Part shown: positions 6,667 through 8,469 of the stretch, in pieces | How positions within the stretch are numbered: position 1 is the first letter of the stretch | Layout: each line of letters starts with the position of its first letter | Notes under the pieces: model-generated | Seen by the model: only the letters and a program-made list of their open reading frames with translations | What the model was told of the DNA's origin: nothing | Database searches by the model: none | Source: Lachnospiraceae bacterium | GTDB lineage: Bacteria; Bacillota_A; Clostridia; Lachnospirales; Lachnospiraceae | DNA length: 8,469 nucleotides | Direction of reading: 5' to 3' | Assembly (NCBI GenBank): GCA_024684065.1 | Contig: JAIKXO010000290.1 | Span: 1-8,469 of the forward strand | Made by a program: the position numbers and the translations under genes

Positions 6667-7041
6667 TGCATCCCGCTCGACAGGATCGAGATAAGCGACG
6701 AAATAACAAACAGGCCATACCAGAAGGAGGCCGTCACCGCCGTATGCGATGCCATAGCAAACAACCGAAGAAAAATGCTCTTAGTCCAGGCGACGGGATC
6801 GGGCAAGACAAGGGTGAGCATAAGCATTGTTGACGTGCTGCGGCGGCATAATTATATAAAAAACGTGCTGTTCTTAGCCGACAGGACAGCGCTCGTAAAG
6901 CAGGCGAAGAACAATTATTCAAATCTCCTGCCCGACCTGTCCGTGTGCAACCTCCTTGATAACAAGGACGACCCGAACAAGGCAAAGGAGCTTTTAGGCG
7001 TGGTTGCCGGGATAAAAGAGAATTCGGAAAAGCCGGCATAG
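6667..7041 (+). pseudogene. hsdR: Remnant of type I restriction subunit HsdR
   Basis: The open frame from 6667 (just after an in-frame TGA at 6664) to TAG 7039 encodes a piece of the HsdR DNA translocase/nuclease of type I restriction systems. It begins near IPLDRIEISDEITNRPYQKEA, the helicase entry with its conserved Q-K-E-A. It continues with Walker A/motif I ATGSGKTRVSIS (GSGKT encoded around 6793-6810) and motif Ia LADRTALVKQA. Resemblance fades after NLLDNKDDPNKA (about 6984). The N-terminal nuclease domain, DEAH motif II, the second RecA domain and the C-terminal part are all missing from a protein normally around 800-1100 aa. The Met at 6775 has no SD. No hsdM or hsdS is present. This is a decayed fragment; the last 19 codons may come from elsewhere after a deletion. 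Confidence 0.75.
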
Positions 7042-7080
7042 CTGCCATCCAATCTATTAAAAAAGCCCTCTATGCGATTT

Positions 7081-7446
7081 TCAGACGTGCGTTACTACAT
7101 ATTTAATGGACTGTAAAAATGTACGGCTGTCTCCGGTTTCCAGAGCCGTAGCAGTAAAGCCGCTTTCGGTCAGTTCGGTTCCGTCATATGTCTTGGTGGC
7201 ATTCTTTGCGGTGATCGTCACGGCTTTCGGTTCCACCTTAAGTGTACCTGTTTGCGTCATTACCTTATAGTTTCCTACCGCCGTTTCACTCCCCGTTGTT
7301 ACTGATACACCGTCTACTTTTGCTATCTCATTGTCCTTTGTTCCGGCATCCGTTATTGTACTGTCTGTAGTCATTGCTACAGTAAATGTATGGCTGTCTC
7401 CGGCTTCCAGAGCCGTAGCAGTAAAGCCGCTTTCGGTCAGTTCGGT
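7081..7446 (-). pseudogene. Fragment of a YDG/MBG-repeat surface protein
   Basis: On the minus strand the frame is open across a full Ig-like repeat of the YDG/MBG kind found in secreted adhesin-like proteins of Gram-positive anaerobes. One unit starts at 7446 (TELTESGFTATALEAGD), continues through VTTGSETAVGNYKV and the hallmark VTITAKNATKTYDGT, and a second unit begins at 7179. That unit breaks after about 18 codons (near 7113), where it runs into unrelated sequence and stops at TGA 7081. There is no start, signal peptide or cell-wall anchor, and upstream of 7446 the resemblance ends. Full-length relatives are hundreds to thousands of residues long, so this is an excised internal scrap. Composition is closer to the left block than to the AT-rich flanks. 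Confidence 0.72.
7125..7446. repeat. 267-bp period direct repeat
   Basis: A 55-bp block at 7125-7179 recurs at 7392-7446 with one mismatch (T at 7137, C at 7404), an offset of 267 bp or 89 codons, equal to one YDG/MBG protein repeat. Near-identity of the units points to recent internal duplication or homogenisation in the parent gene before the fragment was cut out. Confidence 0.85.
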
Positions 7447-7649
7447 ACTCCTGAAATTAAAAAACGTCCATACAATAAGCCTTGAGCTTGGTGTTGCGGG
7501 CGTTCCATAAAATTTCTATATATCGATATAACAATATTAAATATCAACCCTTATGTCAATCAAAATCATTCCGTGGTATGCGCAGGTCAAAGGCTGAAAG
7601 TAACATCAAAAACCAGGAAAAATGCATGGTGCTTTTTGATGGAAGTTTG

Positions 7650-7775
7650 GAAGAAACGGTACTGAACACAGAAATTAGTTTTGAAGAAATGGAACAACAC
7701 TCTTGAAATCCTGAAGAAACGGTACTATAATCTATTTATGGTTTTGAAGAAATGGAACAACACTGTTTTGAGGAG
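7650..7775. repeat. 63-bp tandem duplication with four GAAGAAAyGGwAC motifs
   Basis: Two 63-bp units, 7650-7712 and 7713-7775, share an exact 14-nt block (GAAGAAACGGTACT at 7650 and 7713) and an exact 23-nt block at 7679-7701 and 7742-7764; the intervening bases differ. Within each unit the two blocks resemble each other, giving four copies of GAAGAAAyGGwAC at 7650-7662, 7683-7695, 7713-7725 and 7746-7758, spaced 33, 30 and 33 bp. The third copy fills the spacer of the ATPase promoter and the others flank it. Confidence 0.8.
7703..7731 (+). promoter_or_regulatory. Promoter of the AAA ATPase gene
   Basis: TTGAAA (7703-7708) and TATAAT (7726-7731) with a 17-bp spacer. The spacer holds one GAAGAAACGGTAC motif, so a protein bound there would block or remodel the promoter. 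The start is expected near 7738, giving a leader of about 43 nt with another motif at 7746-7758 and the SD AGGAG at 7771-7775. The matching positions of the first 63-bp unit do not form a promoter. Confidence 0.75.
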
Positions 7776-7780
7776 ATAAT

Positions 7781-8469
7781 ATGTTCAAAAGAAAAGCATT
7801 AGAAAAGCTAAAATATTGGAAAGAAAAAAAGGCACCAAAGTATTCTGTGCTTTTGGAGGGGGCCAGGCGTGTTGGAAAATCGACAATTGCCGAAGAATTT
7901 GCAAAGCAGGAGTATAGGACATATATTAAAGTGGATTTTGCTAACATAACACAGGATGTCCTTGATGTGTTCGATGACATAGCAAATCTGGACATTTTCT
8001 TTCTTAGATTGCAAACTGCAACGGGGATAACATTGTATAAAAGAGAATCCGTCATTATATTTGATGAGATTCAACTTATGCCTAAAGTACGTCAGGCAAT
8101 AAAGTACCTGGTTGCGGACGGAAGATATGACTATATTGAGACTGGTTCTCTGATAAGTATAAAAAAGAATGTCAAGGGTATAGTGCTTCCGTCTGAGGAA
8201 ATGAAAATACAGATATATCCGATGGATTATGAAGAATTTATGTTGGCCATTGGGAATGATACTTATGGCGTATTGCGGGATTTATATAAGCATGGAAAGC
8301 CGGTAGGAAATTCATTAAACAGAAAGCTGATGCGGGATTTTAGAATCTATATGGCAGTAGGTGGAATGCCCCAGGCTGTAGAAGCTTATGTGGAAGGCAG
8401 GAATTTTACAGAAATCGATGAAGTAAAGAGAGAAATCATAGATTTATATAAAGACGATTTCTTCAAAAT
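7781..8469 (+). CDS. AAA family ATPase, AAA_14/DUF4143 type (partial, runs off the window)
   Basis: An open frame of 229 codons plus two bases starts at ATG 7781 with AGGAG (7771-7775) 5 nt upstream, and has no stop before the window end. Walker A is G27-ARRV-GKS (G32-K33-S34), Walker B is VIIFDEIQ with D95-E96, and the block YIETGSLISIKKNV (118-131) followed by YPMDYEEF (146-153) is characteristic of AAA_14 ATPases that carry a C-terminal DUF4143 domain. Relatives are commonly about 400-450 aa, so roughly half is seen, and the DUF4143 part should lie beyond the edge. The biological role of this family is not established; it is widespread, often multi-copy and patchily distributed in gut anaerobes. 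Codons are AT-rich compared with the left-hand genes, fitting recent transfer. The catalytic residues seen are intact. Confidence 0.88.
   Translation, partial: MFKRKALEKLKYWKEKKAPKYSVLLEGARRVGKSTIAEEFAKQEYRTYIKVDFANITQDVLDVFDDIANLDIFFLRLQTATGITLYKRESVIIFDEIQLMPKVRQAIKYLVADGRYDYIETGSLISIKKNVKGIVLPSEEMKIQIYPMDYEEFMLAIGNDTYGVLRDLYKHGKPVGNSLNRKLMRDFRIYMAVGGMPQAVEAYVEGRNFTEIDEVKREIIDLYKDDFFK

Larger units (their letters stand above)
7042..7780. other. Gene-free mosaic of fragments
   Basis: No intact gene is supported here. It contains a minus-strand YDG/MBG repeat fragment (7081-7446), two plus-strand reading-frame tails (one to TAA 7104, reading GKAGIAAIQSIKKALYAIF; one to TAA 7508, reading NVHTISLELGVAGVP) that I cannot identify, a 12-bp palindrome TATATCGATATA (7519-7530), an AT-rich stretch, and the repeat-bearing promoter of the ATPase gene (7650-7775). 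A 42-codon frame from ATG 7578 lacks an SD. Confidence 0.5.

Noticed and set aside
7446..7510. A plus-strand tail reading LKNVHTISLELGVAGVP and ending at TAA 7508
   Set aside because: It looks protein-like but has no start and I cannot assign a family; kept only as part of the fragment mosaic.
7578..7706. A 42-codon plus-strand frame (MRRSKAESN...FEEMEQHS) before the ATPase gene
   Set aside because: No SD precedes the ATG, and its 3' half is the 63-bp repeat unit. It could be a decayed gene end, but nothing supports expression.
7650..7775. CRISPR array
   Set aside because: The repeated blocks are degenerate, the spacers are not of uniform CRISPR length with distinct content, there are only two true units, and no cas genes are nearby.

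Overview
The window looks like a chromosomal segment of a Gram-positive anaerobe in the Clostridia, most likely Lachnospiraceae. The evidence is strong AGGAGG-type ribosome binding sites, near-consensus sigma-A promoters, a lipobox lipoprotein, a CvfB-type S1 protein, and a 77-aa protein of a kind I associate with Lachnospiraceae sitting before a CPBP protease. I could not run a search, so the taxon is an inference.

The left part (1-5975) is intact, ordinary-looking chromosome. A structured intergenic element with three hairpins (26-138) is followed by a minus-strand lipoprotein gene (163-1743). This is divergent from a plus-strand GT-C type membrane glycosyltransferase (1919-3373). The two promoters lie back to back in a 175-bp gap, and a 17-nt direct repeat covers both -35 sites. 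Next comes cvfB (3500-4336). A perfect TTGACA-16-TATAAT promoter with a structured leader then drives a two-gene unit: the 77-aa protein (4574-4807) and a CPBP intramembrane protease (4809-5933). Stop and start are one base apart, and the unit closes with a clear intrinsic terminator (5942-5974).

The right part (5976-8469) is accessory DNA and visibly decayed. A phage/ICE-like gene resembling the polyvalent-protein LPD3 domain (6021-6545) has one in-frame TAA with its conserved C-terminus still readable beyond it. A plus-strand hsdR scrap follows (about 6667-7041), with no N-terminal domain and no helicase domain beyond motif Ia. Next is a minus-strand scrap of a surface protein with YDG/MBG-type repeats (7081-7446), and between these lie short unassigned reading-frame tails. 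No intact gene is seen from 6546 to 7780.

The last feature is a plus-strand AAA ATPase of the AAA_14/DUF4143 type starting at 7781 and cut by the window end. Its TTGAAA-17-TATAAT promoter sits inside a 63-bp degenerate tandem duplication that carries four copies of GAAGAAAyGGwAC spaced 33, 30 and 33 bp.

I see no complete novel multi-gene system. The best leads are the repeat array at the ATPase promoter, the single-stop LPD3-like gene, the small-protein/protease pair with its leader, and the repeat-linked divergent promoters.
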